Positions 48,158 to 60,426 of a DNA stretch of 64,000 nt are shown here, piece after piece. Where the stretch lies: assembly GCA_029972225.1 (NCBI GenBank), contig CP124756.1:2524001-2588000 (forward strand). The letters run 5' to 3'. The notes under the pieces are model-generated. The model searched no databases and had not been told where the DNA came from. It saw only the letters and a list, made by a program, of their open reading frames with translations. The position numbers and the translations under genes are program-made. Position 1 is the first letter of the stretch. The number at the start of each line of letters is the position of its first letter. Origin of the DNA: Candidatus Thiothrix putei (lineage in GTDB: Bacteria > Pseudomonadota > Gammaproteobacteria > Thiotrichales > Thiotrichaceae).

Positions 48158-48251
48158 TATTTTAGCCCTTTGGATATTCGTAGAGTTTGTTCACATTTCA
48201 CTCTCTTGTCATAAGACCATGAAACCTGAAAAAAAATCCCTACCCGCTATC

Positions 48252-49157
48252 ATGCGTATAAATTGCCTGAATCAAGCATTAATTGATCGTTTTTTGGACG
48301 CTTTTTGGTCAGAACGCGGGGTGAGCCGAAATACACTGACCAGCTATGAACGTGACTTACGTTTGTTATGCCATTGGCTAGATGAACGCAGTGTGGCGTT
48401 AGATCAGGCAGAACGTGGTAACTTATTGGAATATTTAGCCATTCGGGTACGTGATGGTGCAAAAGCAGCGACGACCGCCCGCTTATTGTCCAGCTTGCGG
48501 CGTTTTTACCGTTGGCAAGTACGCGAAAACTTGCGTAAAGATGATCCCACCGCGCAGATCGAAGCGCCCAAACAAGGTCGGCATTTACCGCATACGTTGT
48601 CAGAAGAAGAAGTCGATGCCTTGTTACAAGCACCTGATATTGGTAATCCGCGTGGTTTGCGTGATCGGGCGATGCTGGAATTGTTGTATGCCACCGGCTT
48701 GCGGGTGTCTGAATTGGTGGGAATTCGTTTAAATGAATTATCCCTGCAAAATGGTGTTATTCGCATTACCGGCAAAGGCAATAAGGAACGTCTTGTGCCG
48801 ATGGGGGAAGAAGCGCATGACTGGATACAAACGTATTTGCGGAATGCGCGGGGCTTGTTGATGCAAGGTAAGGATATTGCCGAACAAGTGTTTGTCACTA
48901 CCCGTGGCAGTGGCATGACCCGGCAGATGTTTTGGGTGCTGATTCAGCGCTATGCGTTAGAGGCAGGGATTGTTAGGAATATTTCCCCGCATACCTTACG
49001 TCACGCTTTTGCCACGCATTTGTTGAACCATGGGGCGGATTTACGGGTCGTACAAATGCTGTTGGGGCATAGTGACCTTTCAACCACGCAAATTTATACT
49101 CATGTGGCACAGGCACGATTGCAGGATTTGCACCGTCAACATCACCCGCGTGGTTAA
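48252..49157 (+). CDS. xerD: Tyrosine recombinase XerD
   Basis: 301 residues from ATG 48252; an ATG at 48219 would add 11 residues, and neither has a good ribosome binding site. The chosen start aligns best with E. coli XerD. It resolves chromosome dimers at dif with XerC. The N-terminal SAM-like domain contains RNTLTSYERDLRLLCHWL. The catalytic residues are in ATGLRVSELVG (Arg), GKGNKERLVPMG (Lys), HTLRHAFATHLLNHGADLRV (His, Arg) and GHSDLSTTQIYTHV (His, Tyr). dsbC follows, as in many gammaproteobacteria. Confidence 0.94.
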   Translation: MRINCLNQALIDRFLDAFWSERGVSRNTLTSYERDLRLLCHWLDERSVALDQAERGNLLEYLAIRVRDGAKAATTARLLSSLRRFYRWQVRENLRKDDPTAQIEAPKQGRHLPHTLSEEEVDALLQAPDIGNPRGLRDRAMLELLYATGLRVSELVGIRLNELSLQNGVIRITGKGNKERLVPMGEEAHDWIQTYLRNARGLLMQGKDIAEQVFVTTRGSGMTRQMFWVLIQRYALEAGIVRNISPHTLRHAFATHLLNHGADLRVVQMLLGHSDLSTTQIYTHVAQARLQDLHRQHHPRG

Positions 49158-49279
49158 GGGACTGTAATGTGGGGAAACGTATACACGCTATAGTCAGCCA
49201 TGATAAGGTATCATCCACTATCTGATTAAAGAATAAGCATTTTTTTACTGTAAGATTTTCATTCAGGAATAAAGAAACC

Positions 49280-50020
49280 ATGTACAAGAAAATGATTCTG
49301 GGCGCACTGATCGGTATTGCGCTCGCAACGACTGGGGCAATGGCTGACGATGTGCCTGCGGATCTGGGCGAAAAGCTGAAGCCGATGTTTGGCGGTCAAG
49401 CACCGGACTCGCTGAAAACTACCCCACTTGCCAATCTGTTTGAAGCCAAATTTGGCGGCGAAATCATCTACGTGAGTGGTGATGCGCGTTATGTGTTTGC
49501 GGGTGAGTTGATTGACGCGCAAACCAAGTCCAGCCTGACTGAAGCGTCGCGTTCTGCCGACCGTGTGGCGGTTGTCAAAACGATTGATGCAGGCAAAAGC
49601 ATTGAATTCAAAGCCAAGGGTGAAGAAAAGCATGTGTTGTATGCATTCACTGACGTGGATTGCCCATTCTGCGTGAAGTTACACAAAGAAGTACCCGCAT
49701 TGAATGAAAAGGGTGTTACGGTGCGTTACTTAGCGTATCCGCGTGCGGGTGTCGGCTCACCTGCCTACAAAAAGATGGCGAATATCTGGTGTGCCGATGA
49801 TAAGCAAGCCGCGATGAACCAAGTGAAAAATGACGGCAAAGAAGTAGCAGCGAAAGAATGCACCAATCCAGTGGCTGAGCAGTTTGAACTGGGGCAAAAA
49901 CTGGGTGTAAATGGTACGCCAGCATTACTGACCATGGACGGTATGATGATTCCGGGCTACCGTCCGGCTGATCAATTAGCCAAAATGTTGGATGACGCGA
50001 AAGCAGCGGCGGCAAAATAA
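49280..50020 (+). CDS. dsbC: Thiol:disulfide interchange protein DsbC
   Basis: 246 residues. The signal peptide (KKMILGALIGIALATTGAMA) directs it to the periplasm. The N-terminal dimerisation domain ends at about residue 85, and the thioredoxin-fold domain has the active site CPFC (Cys128, Cys131) and the cis-Pro loop GVNGTPALL. A second cysteine pair (Cys in NIWCADD and KECTNP) matches the structural disulfide of DsbC. It isomerises wrong disulfides in periplasmic proteins. A start preceded by AGGAATAAAG supports the coordinates. Confidence 0.95.
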   Translation: MYKKMILGALIGIALATTGAMADDVPADLGEKLKPMFGGQAPDSLKTTPLANLFEAKFGGEIIYVSGDARYVFAGELIDAQTKSSLTEASRSADRVAVVKTIDAGKSIEFKAKGEEKHVLYAFTDVDCPFCVKLHKEVPALNEKGVTVRYLAYPRAGVGSPAYKKMANIWCADDKQAAMNQVKNDGKEVAAKECTNPVAEQFELGQKLGVNGTPALLTMDGMMIPGYRPADQLAKMLDDAKAAAAK

Positions 50021-50029
50021 ATATTCTGG

Positions 50030-50093
50030 AAGGGCGTATGCAATACGCCCCTACCCAAATTCCCTGTAGGGGCGTATTGCATACGCCCTCTTC
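50030..50093. repeat. Large inverted repeat between dsbC and mutS
   Basis: AGGGCGTATGCAATACGCCCC (about 50033-50053) pairs with GGGGCGTATTGCATACGCCCT (about 50072-50092). Each arm is itself nearly palindromic (GGGCGTATTGCATACGCCC type), so several foldbacks are possible. It lies between the convergent ends of dsbC and mutS and probably acts as a two-way terminator, but the doubly symmetric design looks like a dispersed repeat element. Confidence 0.7.
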
Positions 50094-50097
50094 ATTT

Positions 50098-52704
50098 TTA
50101 CGACAACAACTTCCTCAACCGATACAATTCGTCTAGCGCTTGGCGCGGGGTGAGTTCATCCGGGTCTACGGCGGCTAAAGCCGCTTTCACTTTTTCGGCA
50201 ATTTCATCTTTCGGTTCGGTGGGTGTGCCAAACATCAACGGCAAGGTTTGTCCGGGTTGTGGGGCTTGCTGACTGTGTTTTTCTAACGACACCAGTTTCT
50301 TTTTGGCTTGGGCGATAATGCTTTTGGGGACACCGGCCAATTGCGCCACTTGTAAGCCGTAGCTTTGGTTGGCTGGGCCATCTTTCACCGCGTGTAAAAA
50401 TACGATCTTGTCGCCATGTTCTATCGCATCAATGTGGACGTTGACGATGGTGCTGATTTGTTCGGGCAATACCGTCAGCTCGAAGTAGTGGGTAGCGAAC
50501 AGGGTGAAAGCCTTGCGATCCCGCGCTAGGTATTCCGCAAACGCCCAAGCCAGTGACAGGCCATCGAATGTGCTGGTTCCGCGTCCGATTTCGTCCATTA
50601 GCACTAGACTGTGGGCGGTGGCGTTGTTGAGGATATTGGCGGCTTCGGTCATTTCCACCATGAAGGTGGAACGCCCGGTGCTTAAGTCGTCGTGTGCGCC
50701 GATGCGGGTGAAAATACGGTCGATATTGCCAAGACGGGCGGTTTGCGCGGGGACGTAGCTGCCGATGTGTGCTAGTAATACGATTAGGGCAATTTGGCGC
50801 ATGTAGGTCGATTTGCCGCCCATATTGGGGCCGGTGATCATTAACATACGGCGGCGCGAATCCATGTACAAATCATTCGGCACGAAGGGGTTGTCGAGGG
50901 TGCGTTCCACGACGGGGTGGCGTCCGCCTTCGATTTGGATGCCAGCGCCATCGACCAGTGCGGGGCAATTGTAATTCAGGGTGTTAGCGCGTTCGGCGAA
51001 GTTGCTCAAAACATCAAGTTCGGCGATGGCTTGCGCACTGTTGCGGATGGGGTTGAGGTGTTCCAGCAAGTCGCCTAACAGGTTGTCGTAAATGGCTTTT
51101 TCGCGGGCAAGCGCACGTTCGCGGGCGGAGAGCACCTTGTCTTCAAACTTTTTCAGTTCGGGCAGAATGAAGCGTTCCACTCCCTTAAGGGTTTGGCGGC
51201 GAATATAGTCGGCAGGGATGCGGCTTAATTGGCTTTGCGGAATTTCGACGTAATAGCCGTGAACGCGATTGTAGGCAACTTTGAGATTGTTGATGCCGGT
51301 GCGGACTTTTTCGCGGGCTTCGAGATCCAGCAGGTATTGGTCGGCGTTTTCGCTTAAGTTGCGCAATTCATCAAGTTCGGCATCGAAACCTAGGGCGATT
51401 ACGCCGCCGTCGCGGATCACCACGGGCGGGTTGTCGATGATGGCACTGTCGAGCAGGTAGCGCAGTTCCGCGTGTAAGTCGATGTTGGTTTGTAATTGCT
51501 GGATGTGCGGGTTATCGATGGTGTTGATCAAGCCGTGAATGCGCGGCAATACGTGCAAGGAGCTGCGTAGGGTGGATAAGTCACGCGGACGTGCCGAACC
51601 CAGCGCGATGCGACTGGCAATGCGTTCGATGTCACCGATACCGCGCAAGGTTTCCAGCAAGGTTTCGTAGCGGTATTGGTCGAGCAATGCGCCAACGGCT
51701 TGGTGGCGGTTGCGCAGGGTGAAACGATCCCGCAGCGGTTTGTTGAGCCAACGGCGTAGCAGGCGGCTGCCCATGCTGGTGGCGGTTTTGTCGATGACTG
51801 AAATCAGGGTATTTTTGTGTTCACCGCTGATGCTGTATTCAAGTTCTAGGTTACGGCGGCTGGCAGCGTCAAGAATGATGCCTTCGTCGCTGAGTTCCAC
51901 AGTGAGACTGTTGATGTGGGGCAGAGCTGTACGCTGAGTTTCTTGCACGTAGTTGAGCAATGCGCCCGCAGCGGCAATCGCGAGTGGCAGGTGATTGCAG
52001 CCGAAACCGTCGAGATCGTGTACCCCGAATTGGCGTAGCAGCAGGCGTTTGGCAGTGTCGGGGTCGAAGTGCCATTGAGGGCGTGGAGTGGAAATGCGGT
52101 TGCGGGCGAAGGCGGGTTTCCAGTCTTCGTCGTGCAAGATTTCAGCGGGTTGCAGGCGTTCGATTTCGTTGTGCAGGGTGGTGTCGGAATCGGCTTCTTG
52201 TACGGTGAAGCGTCCGGTGCTGAGGTCGATGGCGGCGATGCCGTAAGAAGCCCCCCCCTTCCCCAGCCCTTCCCCCGCAAGGGGGGCAGGGAGTGAAGAG
52301 CGGTGGATGGCGACTAGGAGGTTGTCGCGGCGGTCGTCGAGGAGGTAGTCGTCGGTGACAGTGCCCGGGGTCAGCAGGCGGGTGATTTTGCGTTCGACCG
52401 GGCCTTTGGATTTGGCAGGGTCACCGACTTGTTCGCAAATGGCGACGGATTCACCGACTTTAAGGAGTTTGGCGAGGTATTGTTCGACGGCGTGGTAGGG
52501 AACGCCTGCCATGGGAATCGGTTCACCCGCCGTTGCGCCGCGTGCGGTGAGGGTGATGTCGAGCAAGGCAGCGGCTTTTTTGGCGTCGTCCATGAACAGT
52601 TCGTAGAAATCCCCCATACGGTAAAACAGAAGGATGTCAGGGTATTCCGCTTTGATGCGGAAATATTGTTGCATCATGGGGGTGTGCTGCTGTTCTTTGC
52701 TCAT
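50098..52704 (-). CDS. mutS: DNA mismatch repair protein MutS
   Basis: 868 residues. It recognises mismatches and starts repair with MutL. The mismatch-binding motif is [11 protein letters not shown] (27-37; Phe-x-Glu), and the ATPase has Walker [10 protein letters not shown], Walker [17 protein letters not shown] and ATHYFELT. The C-terminal domain is present ([15 protein letters not shown]). Between mismatch-binding and connector domains, after VAIHR, about 18 residues rich in Pro/Gly/Leu ([15 protein letters not shown], roughly 136-153) are extra compared with typical MutS and are encoded by a GC-rich hairpin repeat. Otherwise length and order are normal. Confidence 0.97.
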   Translation of the reverse strand: MSKEQQHTPMMQQYFRIKAEYPDILLFYRMGDFYELFMDDAKKAAALLDITLTARGATAGEPIPMAGVPYHAVEQYLAKLLKVGESVAICEQVGDPAKSKGPVERKITRLLTPGTVTDDYLLDDRRDNLLVAIHRSSLPAPLAGEGLGKGGASYGIAAIDLSTGRFTVQEADSDTTLHNEIERLQPAEILHDEDWKPAFARNRISTPRPQWHFDPDTAKRLLLRQFGVHDLDGFGCNHLPLAIAAAGALLNYVQETQRTALPHINSLTVELSDEGIILDAASRRNLELEYSISGEHKNTLISVIDKTATSMGSRLLRRWLNKPLRDRFTLRNRHQAVGALLDQYRYETLLETLRGIGDIERIASRIALGSARPRDLSTLRSSLHVLPRIHGLINTIDNPHIQQLQTNIDLHAELRYLLDSAIIDNPPVVIRDGGVIALGFDAELDELRNLSENADQYLLDLEAREKVRTGINNLKVAYNRVHGYYVEIPQSQLSRIPADYIRRQTLKGVERFILPELKKFEDKVLSARERALAREKAIYDNLLGDLLEHLNPIRNSAQAIAELDVLSNFAERANTLNYNCPALVDGAGIQIEGGRHPVVERTLDNPFVPNDLYMDSRRRMLMITGPNMGGKSTYMRQIALIVLLAHIGSYVPAQTARLGNIDRIFTRIGAHDDLSTGRSTFMVEMTEAANILNNATAHSLVLMDEIGRGTSTFDGLSLAWAFAEYLARDRKAFTLFATHYFELTVLPEQISTIVNVHIDAIEHGDKIVFLHAVKDGPANQSYGLQVAQLAGVPKSIIAQAKKKLVSLEKHSQQAPQPGQTLPLMFGTPTEPKDEIAEKVKAALAAVDPDELTPRQALDELYRLRKLLS
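52248..52298. repeat. GC-rich hairpin insert inside mutS
   Basis: CCCTTCCCCCGC and its near complement GGGGGGCAGGG fold around a short loop at about 52265-52290. Read on the mutS strand it gives [14 protein letters not shown], a peptide like the NLPLSGEG segment of the element in tadA. It sits at a variable domain boundary of MutS, where an in-frame insertion is likely to be tolerated. Confidence 0.6.
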
Positions 52705-52799
52705 AACTCATCGGGGCTGCTGGATTAAGCAGGGGAGTTTAGCAGTAATCGGCTGGGGGCGTGAATGGCAATCAAGAAGGCTTTTTCTTAGTTCCCCTC

Positions 52800-52828
52800 G
52801 CCCCTTGTGGGATGAACCTGCAAGGGGC
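52800..52828. terminator. Hairpin between acnB and mutS
   Basis: GCCCCTTG (52800-52807) and CAAGGGGC (52821-52828) form a perfect 8-bp stem with a 13-base loop, 30 bp after the acnB stop codon on the minus strand. No long U-run follows. It may terminate the TCA operon or be another dispersed GC-rich repeat like the one in mutS. Confidence 0.5.
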
Positions 52829-52857
52829 TGGGTATGGGGCTGTGGGTTAGGGGTTCT

Positions 52858-55461
52858 TTAACCCGCCACTACCGGAATCGGCACAACTTTCACCGCCGCC
52901 TTCTGGTAGTTTTCCATCTTGTCGAAGTTCAGGTAACGGTAAATGTCAGCCGACATGCTATCCAGCTTATTGGCATATTCCATGTACTCTGCAACCGTTG
53001 GCAATTTACCCATAACAGCCGCCACCGACGCAAGTTCCGCCGAAGCCAAGAACACGTCAGTGTTAGTCCCCAGACGATTCGGGAAGTTACGAGTGGACGT
53101 AGACACGGCAGTTGAACCTTCCTGAATCCGTGCCTGGTTGCCCATGCACAGTGAGCAGCCCGGCATTTCCATCCGCGCACCCGCACGACCGTAGATATTG
53201 TAGTAACCTTCGTCACTCAACTGGGCTGCATCCATCTTGGTTGGTGGTGCAATCCACATACGGGTTGGGATTTGCTTGTTGGCAGCATCCAACAGCTTGC
53301 CTGCCGCACGGAAGTGACCGATGTTGGTCATGCAGGAACCGATGAAGACTTCATCAATTTTGCGACCCGCTACTTCAGACAACAGACGCGCATCATCCGG
53401 GTCATTCGGCGCACACAGGATAGGCTCTTTGATCTCATCCATATTGATTTCGATCACAGCCGCGTATTCTGCATCTGCATCAGCACGCATCAGGCTGGGG
53501 TTCGCCAGCCACTCTTCCATCTTGCCGATACGGCGTTCGATGGTGCGTGGATCGCCATAACCTTCTGAGAGCATCCATTTCAGCATGACGATGTTGGAAC
53601 GCAGGTATTCAGCAACCGAGGCTTCAGAGAGCGCAACCGTACAGCCAGCAGCAGAACGTTCAGCAGAAGCGTCAGACAGTTCAAATGCCTGTTCGACAGT
53701 CAGGTGATCCAGACCTTCGATTTCCAGCACCGTGCCGTTGAACACGTTTTTCTTGCCTTTCTTTTCAACCGTCAGCAGACCCATTTGGATCGCTTTGTGT
53801 GGAATAGAGTGCACGAGGTCACGCAAGGTGATGCCCGGTTGCATTTTGCCAGTGAAACGTACCAACACAGATTCCGGCATATCCAATGGCATAACCCCTG
53901 TCGCAGCCGCAAACGCCACCAAACCAGAACCCGCTGGGAAGGAAATACCAATCGGGAAACGGGTATGGGAGTCGCCCCCCGTACCAACGGTATCCGGCAA
54001 CAACATGCGGTTCAACCACGAGTGGATAACGCCATCACCGGGGCGCAACGAAACACCGCCACGGGTCATAATGAAATCTGGCAACGTGTGATGCGTTACC
54101 ACGTCAACCGGCTTAGGGTAAGCCGCCGTATGGCAGAAAGACTGCATCACCAAATCCGCCGAGAAGCCCAAGCAAGCCAAATCTTTCAGCTCGTCACGGG
54201 TCATCGGGCCGGTAGTGTCTTGTGAACCCACGGTAGTCATTTTGGGTTCGCAGTACATACCGGGGCGTACACCCGGCAGACCGCACGCCTTACCGACCAT
54301 TTTTTGCGCCAGTGTGTAACCTTTGCCAGTATCAGCAGGCTGTTCAGGCGTGCGGAACAAATCAACCGCTGGCAGACCCAGTGATTCACGCGCTTTCGCC
54401 GTCAAACCACGCCCGATGATCAAGTTAATACGACCACCCGCACGCACTTCGTCCAACAACACTTGGGTTTTCAGACTGAAGGTGGAAATGACTTCATCCG
54501 TACCGTGACGCTTAGCAACGCCCTCATACGGATAAACATCAATCACGTCGCCCATGTTCATTTGGGCAACGTCCATCTCAATCGGCAGTGACCCGGAATC
54601 TTCCATTGTATTGAAGAAGATCGGCGCAATTTTGCTACCAAAACAGTAACCGCCCACACGCTTGTTCGGAATCCCCGGCATATCATCGCCAAAGAACCAC
54701 AGCACGGAGTTGGTGGCAGACTTACGTGAAGAACCCGTACCTACCACGTCACCGACGTAAGCCACGGGGAAACCTTTCGCTTTCACCGCTTCGATTTGCT
54801 TCAAAGGACCAACCGAACCCGGTACTTCCGGCTCAATACCGTCACGCGGCATTTTCAACATCGCGTTAGCATGGAGTGGAATGTCAGGGCGTGACCATGC
54901 ATCCGGTGCTGGCGACAAATCGTCAGTATTGGTTTCGCCGGGAACCTTGAAGACCGTGACGGTGATTTTTTCCGCCACTTCAGGCTTGGAAGTGAACCAT
55001 TCGCCCGCTGCCCAAGATTCCATGACTTTTTGTGCAGACGCATTGCCCGCTTGCGCTTTGGCTTCCACGTCGTGGAACGCATCAAACATCAGCAAGGTGT
55101 GTGACAGTGCTTTCGCCGCCGCCTCAGCCGTTGCAGGCACATCCAACGCCGCAATCAACGGTTGCACGTTGTAACCACCCAACATCATGCCGAGAACTTC
55201 AACCGCACGCACTGGGCTAATCAATGCACAACTGGCTTCACCCTTAACGATGGCGGCAAGGAAACCGGCTTTCACATAAGCGGCTTCGTCGACACCCGCC
55301 GGAACGCGGTTTTCCAGCAAATCCACCAGAAACGCTTCTTCGCCTGTCGGAGGGTTTTTCAGTAATTCCACCAGTGCAGCGGTTTGCGCCGCATCCAATG
55401 GCTTAGGCGGGATGCCCTGAGCGGCGCGTTCAGCAACGTGTTGGCGATATTCTTGCAACAT
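52858..55461 (-). CDS. acnB: Aconitate hydratase B
   Basis: 867 residues, the normal AcnB length. It isomerises citrate to isocitrate using a [4Fe-4S] cluster and, without the cluster, can bind mRNA. The N-terminal HEAT-like domain ([16 protein letters not shown]) is AcnB-specific. Cluster and active-site regions: [48 protein letters not shown] and [12 protein letters not shown]. It lies 29 bp after gltA and closes the minus-strand TCA run. Confidence 0.97.
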   Translation of the reverse strand: MLQEYRQHVAERAAQGIPPKPLDAAQTAALVELLKNPPTGEEAFLVDLLENRVPAGVDEAAYVKAGFLAAIVKGEASCALISPVRAVEVLGMMLGGYNVQPLIAALDVPATAEAAAKALSHTLLMFDAFHDVEAKAQAGNASAQKVMESWAAGEWFTSKPEVAEKITVTVFKVPGETNTDDLSPAPDAWSRPDIPLHANAMLKMPRDGIEPEVPGSVGPLKQIEAVKAKGFPVAYVGDVVGTGSSRKSATNSVLWFFGDDMPGIPNKRVGGYCFGSKIAPIFFNTMEDSGSLPIEMDVAQMNMGDVIDVYPYEGVAKRHGTDEVISTFSLKTQVLLDEVRAGGRINLIIGRGLTAKARESLGLPAVDLFRTPEQPADTGKGYTLAQKMVGKACGLPGVRPGMYCEPKMTTVGSQDTTGPMTRDELKDLACLGFSADLVMQSFCHTAAYPKPVDVVTHHTLPDFIMTRGGVSLRPGDGVIHSWLNRMLLPDTVGTGGDSHTRFPIGISFPAGSGLVAFAAATGVMPLDMPESVLVRFTGKMQPGITLRDLVHSIPHKAIQMGLLTVEKKGKKNVFNGTVLEIEGLDHLTVEQAFELSDASAERSAAGCTVALSEASVAEYLRSNIVMLKWMLSEGYGDPRTIERRIGKMEEWLANPSLMRADADAEYAAVIEINMDEIKEPILCAPNDPDDARLLSEVAGRKIDEVFIGSCMTNIGHFRAAGKLLDAANKQIPTRMWIAPPTKMDAAQLSDEGYYNIYGRAGARMEMPGCSLCMGNQARIQEGSTAVSTSTRNFPNRLGTNTDVFLASAELASVAAVMGKLPTVAEYMEYANKLDSMSADIYRYLNFDKMENYQKAAVKVVPIPVVAG

Positions 55462-55490
55462 TTTCTATAGACTCCTCAAAACAACAAAAC

Positions 55491-56795
55491 TTATCTTTCA
55501 TCCACTGGAACATATTCGCGGCGTTCCGCACCCACGTACAACTGGCGTGGACGACCGATACGCGACTCCTCATCACCCATCATTTCATCCCACTGTGAAA
55601 TCCAGCCGATGGTACGTGCCAGCGCAAACATCACCGTAAACATGCTGACCGGAATCCCCATGCTCAGGAATATAACACCAGAATAGAAATCGACGTTCGG
55701 GTACAGGTTACGCGCTTTGAAATACTCATCGTTCAAGGCCACCTGTTCCAGCTCACGCGCAATCGCAAACAGTTTCTGGTTCGGGTCATTGGCGGGCAAG
55801 CGATCCAGAATCTCATTCGCCAATTCACGGATAATCCGGGCGCGTGGATCATAGTTTTTATACACGCGATGCCCGAAGCCCATTAAGCGGAAACGGTCAT
55901 TTTTGTCTTTAGCGCGGTCTACCCAATGCGACAAGGGCAAGCCAGACTTTTCAATGTCACGCAACATAGTGATCACGGCTTCGTTCGCACCGCCGTGCGC
56001 AGGCCCCCACAAGGACGCAATCCCCGCTGCCACCGCTGCAAACGGGTTCGCTTCCGAACTGCCCGCCAAACGCACGGTTGAGGTTGAGGCATTTTGCTCA
56101 TGGTCAGCGTGCAAAATCATAATGACTTCCAACGCTTTCACATGCAACGGGTCAGGCGTATACGGTTCAGTCGGCACGGAGAACATCAGGTGCAAGAAAT
56201 CTTCCGCATACGACAATCTATTGCACGGGTAGACAAACGGCAAACCCACGGAATAACGGTAGCTCCATGCCGCAATCGTCGGCATTTTCGCAATCAAACG
56301 GTGCGCAGAACGCTTACGTTGTTCTGGGTCATGAATATTCATGTCATCATGGTAGAACGCGGACAACGCCCCCACAACCCCAACCACGGTTGCCATCGGA
56401 TGCGCATCGCGACGGAAACCCCGGAAGAAATACTGTACCTGATCATGCAACATGGTGTGGCGCGAGATCATGTACTCAAAATCTGCCAACTCTTGCTTGG
56501 TGGGCAAGGTTTTATTCAGCAGCAAATAGCAGACTTCCAAAAAGCTGCTGTGTTCTGCCAACTGCTCAATCGGATAACCACGGTAGAGCAGCGTGCCTGC
56601 ATCCCCATCCAAATAGGTAATTTCACTGGAACAACTCGCCGTTGACATAAAACCGGGGTCATAGGTGAAATACCCCAGTTCCTTGTACAGTTTACGGATG
56701 TCAATGGTTTTGACCCCGATGCTAGGCTGAAGTACATCCAACTCGACTTGTTTGCCAGTGGTGTTATCAGTAATGGTGACAGTTTGTTTGGTCAT
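55491..56795 (-). CDS. gltA: Citrate synthase
   Basis: The start is placed at ATG 56795 ([16 protein letters not shown]) with TTGGAGTG upstream; the frame to 56858 adds 21 doubtful residues that overlap sucD. 434 residues, the hexameric NADH-sensitive type by length. Catalytic His and Asp lie in [30 protein letters not shown] and [15 protein letters not shown]. It condenses acetyl-CoA and oxaloacetate. Its place between sucD and acnB in one direction suggests co-expression of the oxidative TCA steps. Confidence 0.97.
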   Translation of the reverse strand: MTKQTVTITDNTTGKQVELDVLQPSIGVKTIDIRKLYKELGYFTYDPGFMSTASCSSEITYLDGDAGTLLYRGYPIEQLAEHSSFLEVCYLLLNKTLPTKQELADFEYMISRHTMLHDQVQYFFRGFRRDAHPMATVVGVVGALSAFYHDDMNIHDPEQRKRSAHRLIAKMPTIAAWSYRYSVGLPFVYPCNRLSYAEDFLHLMFSVPTEPYTPDPLHVKALEVIMILHADHEQNASTSTVRLAGSSEANPFAAVAAGIASLWGPAHGGANEAVITMLRDIEKSGLPLSHWVDRAKDKNDRFRLMGFGHRVYKNYDPRARIIRELANEILDRLPANDPNQKLFAIARELEQVALNDEYFKARNLYPNVDFYSGVIFLSMGIPVSMFTVMFALARTIGWISQWDEMMGDEESRIGRPRQLYVGAERREYVPVDER

Positions 56796-56823
56796 GCAGG
56801 CACTCCAAAAAATTAACGAAAAC

Positions 56824-57699
56824 TTATCCTTGCAGGGCTGCGAATGCAGCAGCGACACCCTTCCCTAGTTCAGCCGGAGACTGAACAGTATACACGCCCG
56901 CATGTTGCAGTGCAGCATACTTTTCCTGCGCCGTGCCTTTCCCACCTGCAATAATCGCACCAGCGTGACCCATGCGCTTACCCTTAGGTGCGGTAACGCC
57001 TGCAATGTAAGAAACCACGGGTTTGGTGACGTGCGCTTTAATGAATTCCGCTGCTTCTTCTTCCGCTGAACCGCCGATTTCGCCACACATTAAAATGACT
57101 TCGGTTTGCGGGTCAGCTTGGAACAAGGTCAGCGCATCAATGAAGCTTGTGCCCGGAATGGGGTCGCCACCGATGCCGATACAAGTACTTTGACCCCATT
57201 CGCCGGTTTGCTTGACCGCTTCATAAGTCAGCGTGCCGGAACGTGACACAATGCCAACACTGCCCGGTTTATGGATGTGACCCGGCATAATGCCGATTTT
57301 GCATTCGCCCGGTGTAATGATACCGGGGCAGTTGGGGCCAATCAGACGCACGCCAAGGCTATCCACCACCACTTTCGCATCCAGCATATCCAGCGCCGGA
57401 ATGCCTTCGGTAATGCACACGATCAGCTTGATACCCGCGTAAGCCGCTTCAATAATCGAATCTTTGCAGAATGCTGCCGGAACGTAGATCACGCTGGCAT
57501 CCGCGCCGGTCGCTTCCACCGCTTCGCGCACGGTATTGAACACCGGCAAACCTAAATGCGTTGTGCCACCTTTACCCGGTGTAATCCCGCCGACCATTTT
57601 CGTGCCGTAAGCAATCGCTTGCTCAGAGTGGAAAGTTCCTTGCTTGCCGGTGAAACCTTGGCAAATGACTTTGGTGTCTTTATTGATTAATACGCTCAT
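56824..57699 (-). CDS. sucD: Succinyl-CoA synthetase subunit alpha
   Basis: 291 residues. The alpha subunit binds CoA ([19 protein letters not shown]) and is phosphorylated at the catalytic His in [10 protein letters not shown]. Other motifs are [31 protein letters not shown] and [14 protein letters not shown]. With SucC it makes ATP or GTP from succinyl-CoA. The start overlaps the sucC stop by 4 bp (ATGA), indicating balanced synthesis. Confidence 0.98.
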   Translation of the reverse strand: MSVLINKDTKVICQGFTGKQGTFHSEQAIAYGTKMVGGITPGKGGTTHLGLPVFNTVREAVEATGADASVIYVPAAFCKDSIIEAAYAGIKLIVCITEGIPALDMLDAKVVVDSLGVRLIGPNCPGIITPGECKIGIMPGHIHKPGSVGIVSRSGTLTYEAVKQTGEWGQSTCIGIGGDPIPGTSFIDALTLFQADPQTEVILMCGEIGGSAEEEAAEFIKAHVTKPVVSYIAGVTAPKGKRMGHAGAIIAGGKGTAQEKYAALQHAGVYTVQSPAELGKGVAAAFAALQG

Positions 57700-58865
57700 G
57701 CGGCATCTCCTACGGCAGCAACGATTTTACGGGCAGCATCGCCAAGATCGCTTGCAGCAATCACAGCCAAGCCGCTATTAGTCAGCAATTCAGCACCTTT
57801 TTCGGCATTATTGCCTTCCAAACGCACTACAACAGGGACAGAAACGTTAACTTCTTGCACCGCTTTGATAATCCCTTCGGCAATCAAATCGCAACGCACA
57901 ATGCCACCGAAGATATTAATCAGAATGCCTTTAACCGCAGCGTCGGACAGAATGATCTTGAAAGCCGCCGCTACCCGTTCAGCCGTTGCGCCACCGCCTA
58001 CGTCGAGGAAGTTAGCCGGTTGACCACCGGACAGTTTGATAATGTCCATCGTCGCCATTGCCAAGCCTGCGCCGTTGACCATGCAACCGATATTGCCTTC
58101 GAGTGCGACGTAGTTCAGTTCCCACTCGTCCGCTTCCAGTTCGCGGGCATCTTCCTGGGATTTGTCACGCATCGCTACCAGTTCAGGCTGGCGGTAGAGC
58201 GCGTTGCTGTCTACATTCACTTTGCCATCGAGACACAACAAGTTGCCTTCAGCCGTGACTACCAGCGGGTTTATTTCGACCAGAGACAGGTCTTTTTCCT
58301 TGAACATTTTGCCCAAGCCAACCAGCAATTTGGTGAATTGCCCAATCTGTGCGCCTTGCAAGCCTAAGCCGAAGGCGAGTTCACGCCCTTGGTAAGGCAT
58401 CACGCCAACCAGCGGATCAACCATCGCTTTGAGGATTTTTTCTGGGGTTTCGTGCGCAACCTTCTCGATTTCCATGCCGCCTTCGGTGGAGGCCATGATC
58501 ACGATACGGCGGCTGGAACGGTCGAGGACTGCGCCGAGGTACAATTCGCGGGCGATATTGCAGGTTTCTTCCACCAGAATGGTGTTGACGGGTTGACCAT
58601 GTTTGTCAGTCTGATAAGTAACCAGGTTTGTGCCCAGCAAGCTGGCTGCAAAGGTGGCTGCATCAGCCGGAGTCTTAACCAGTTTCACGCCACCGGCTTT
58701 GCCGCGTCCACCTGCGTGGACTTGCGCTTTGACCACTACTGTCGCCGTGCTTAAAGAAGCCGCTGCTGCTTCGGCTTCCGCCGCTGTGGAGGCGATTTTG
58801 CCAGTGGGTACAGGCATACCGTATTGGCTAAAAACCGCTTTGGCCTGATATTCGTGTAAATTCAT
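57696..58865 (-). CDS. sucC: Succinyl-CoA synthetase subunit beta
   Basis: 389 residues with the N-terminal ATP-grasp domain ([38 protein letters not shown]) and the CoA-ligase domain ([33 protein letters not shown]). Nucleotide specificity cannot be read with confidence. It follows lpd after a 113-bp gap that holds two hairpins and perhaps an internal promoter. Confidence 0.98.
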   Translation of the reverse strand: MNLHEYQAKAVFSQYGMPVPTGKIASTAAEAEAAAASLSTATVVVKAQVHAGGRGKAGGVKLVKTPADAATFAASLLGTNLVTYQTDKHGQPVNTILVEETCNIARELYLGAVLDRSSRRIVIMASTEGGMEIEKVAHETPEKILKAMVDPLVGVMPYQGRELAFGLGLQGAQIGQFTKLLVGLGKMFKEKDLSLVEINPLVVTAEGNLLCLDGKVNVDSNALYRQPELVAMRDKSQEDARELEADEWELNYVALEGNIGCMVNGAGLAMATMDIIKLSGGQPANFLDVGGGATAERVAAAFKIILSDAAVKGILINIFGGIVRCDLIAEGIIKAVQEVNVSVPVVVRLEGNNAEKGAELLTNSGLAVIAASDLGDAARKIVAAVGDAA

Positions 58866-58889
58866 CCTCAGTTTTCCTTTGGTAGTTCA

Positions 58890-58953
58890 CCGCGAAAACG
58901 CGGGTTATAATCGTACAAACGCCACGTATCTGCGTGCAGCAGACCGTGGCGTT
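58890..58953 (-). promoter_or_regulatory. Hairpins between lpd and sucC
   Basis: Read on the minus strand, AACGCCACG (58945-58953) pairs with CGTGGCGTT (58918-58926), and CCGCG-TTTT-CGCGG (about 58890-58904) forms a second tight hairpin just before the sucC leader. Neither ends in a strong U-run, so processing or RNA stability is a likelier role than termination. An ATTATAA sequence between them may be a weak internal -10. Confidence 0.4.
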
Positions 58954-58978
58954 AAAGCGTAGGGGTTAACGGTGTGGC

Positions 58979-60421
<1,443 letters not shown>

Positions 60422-60426
60422 CTACC

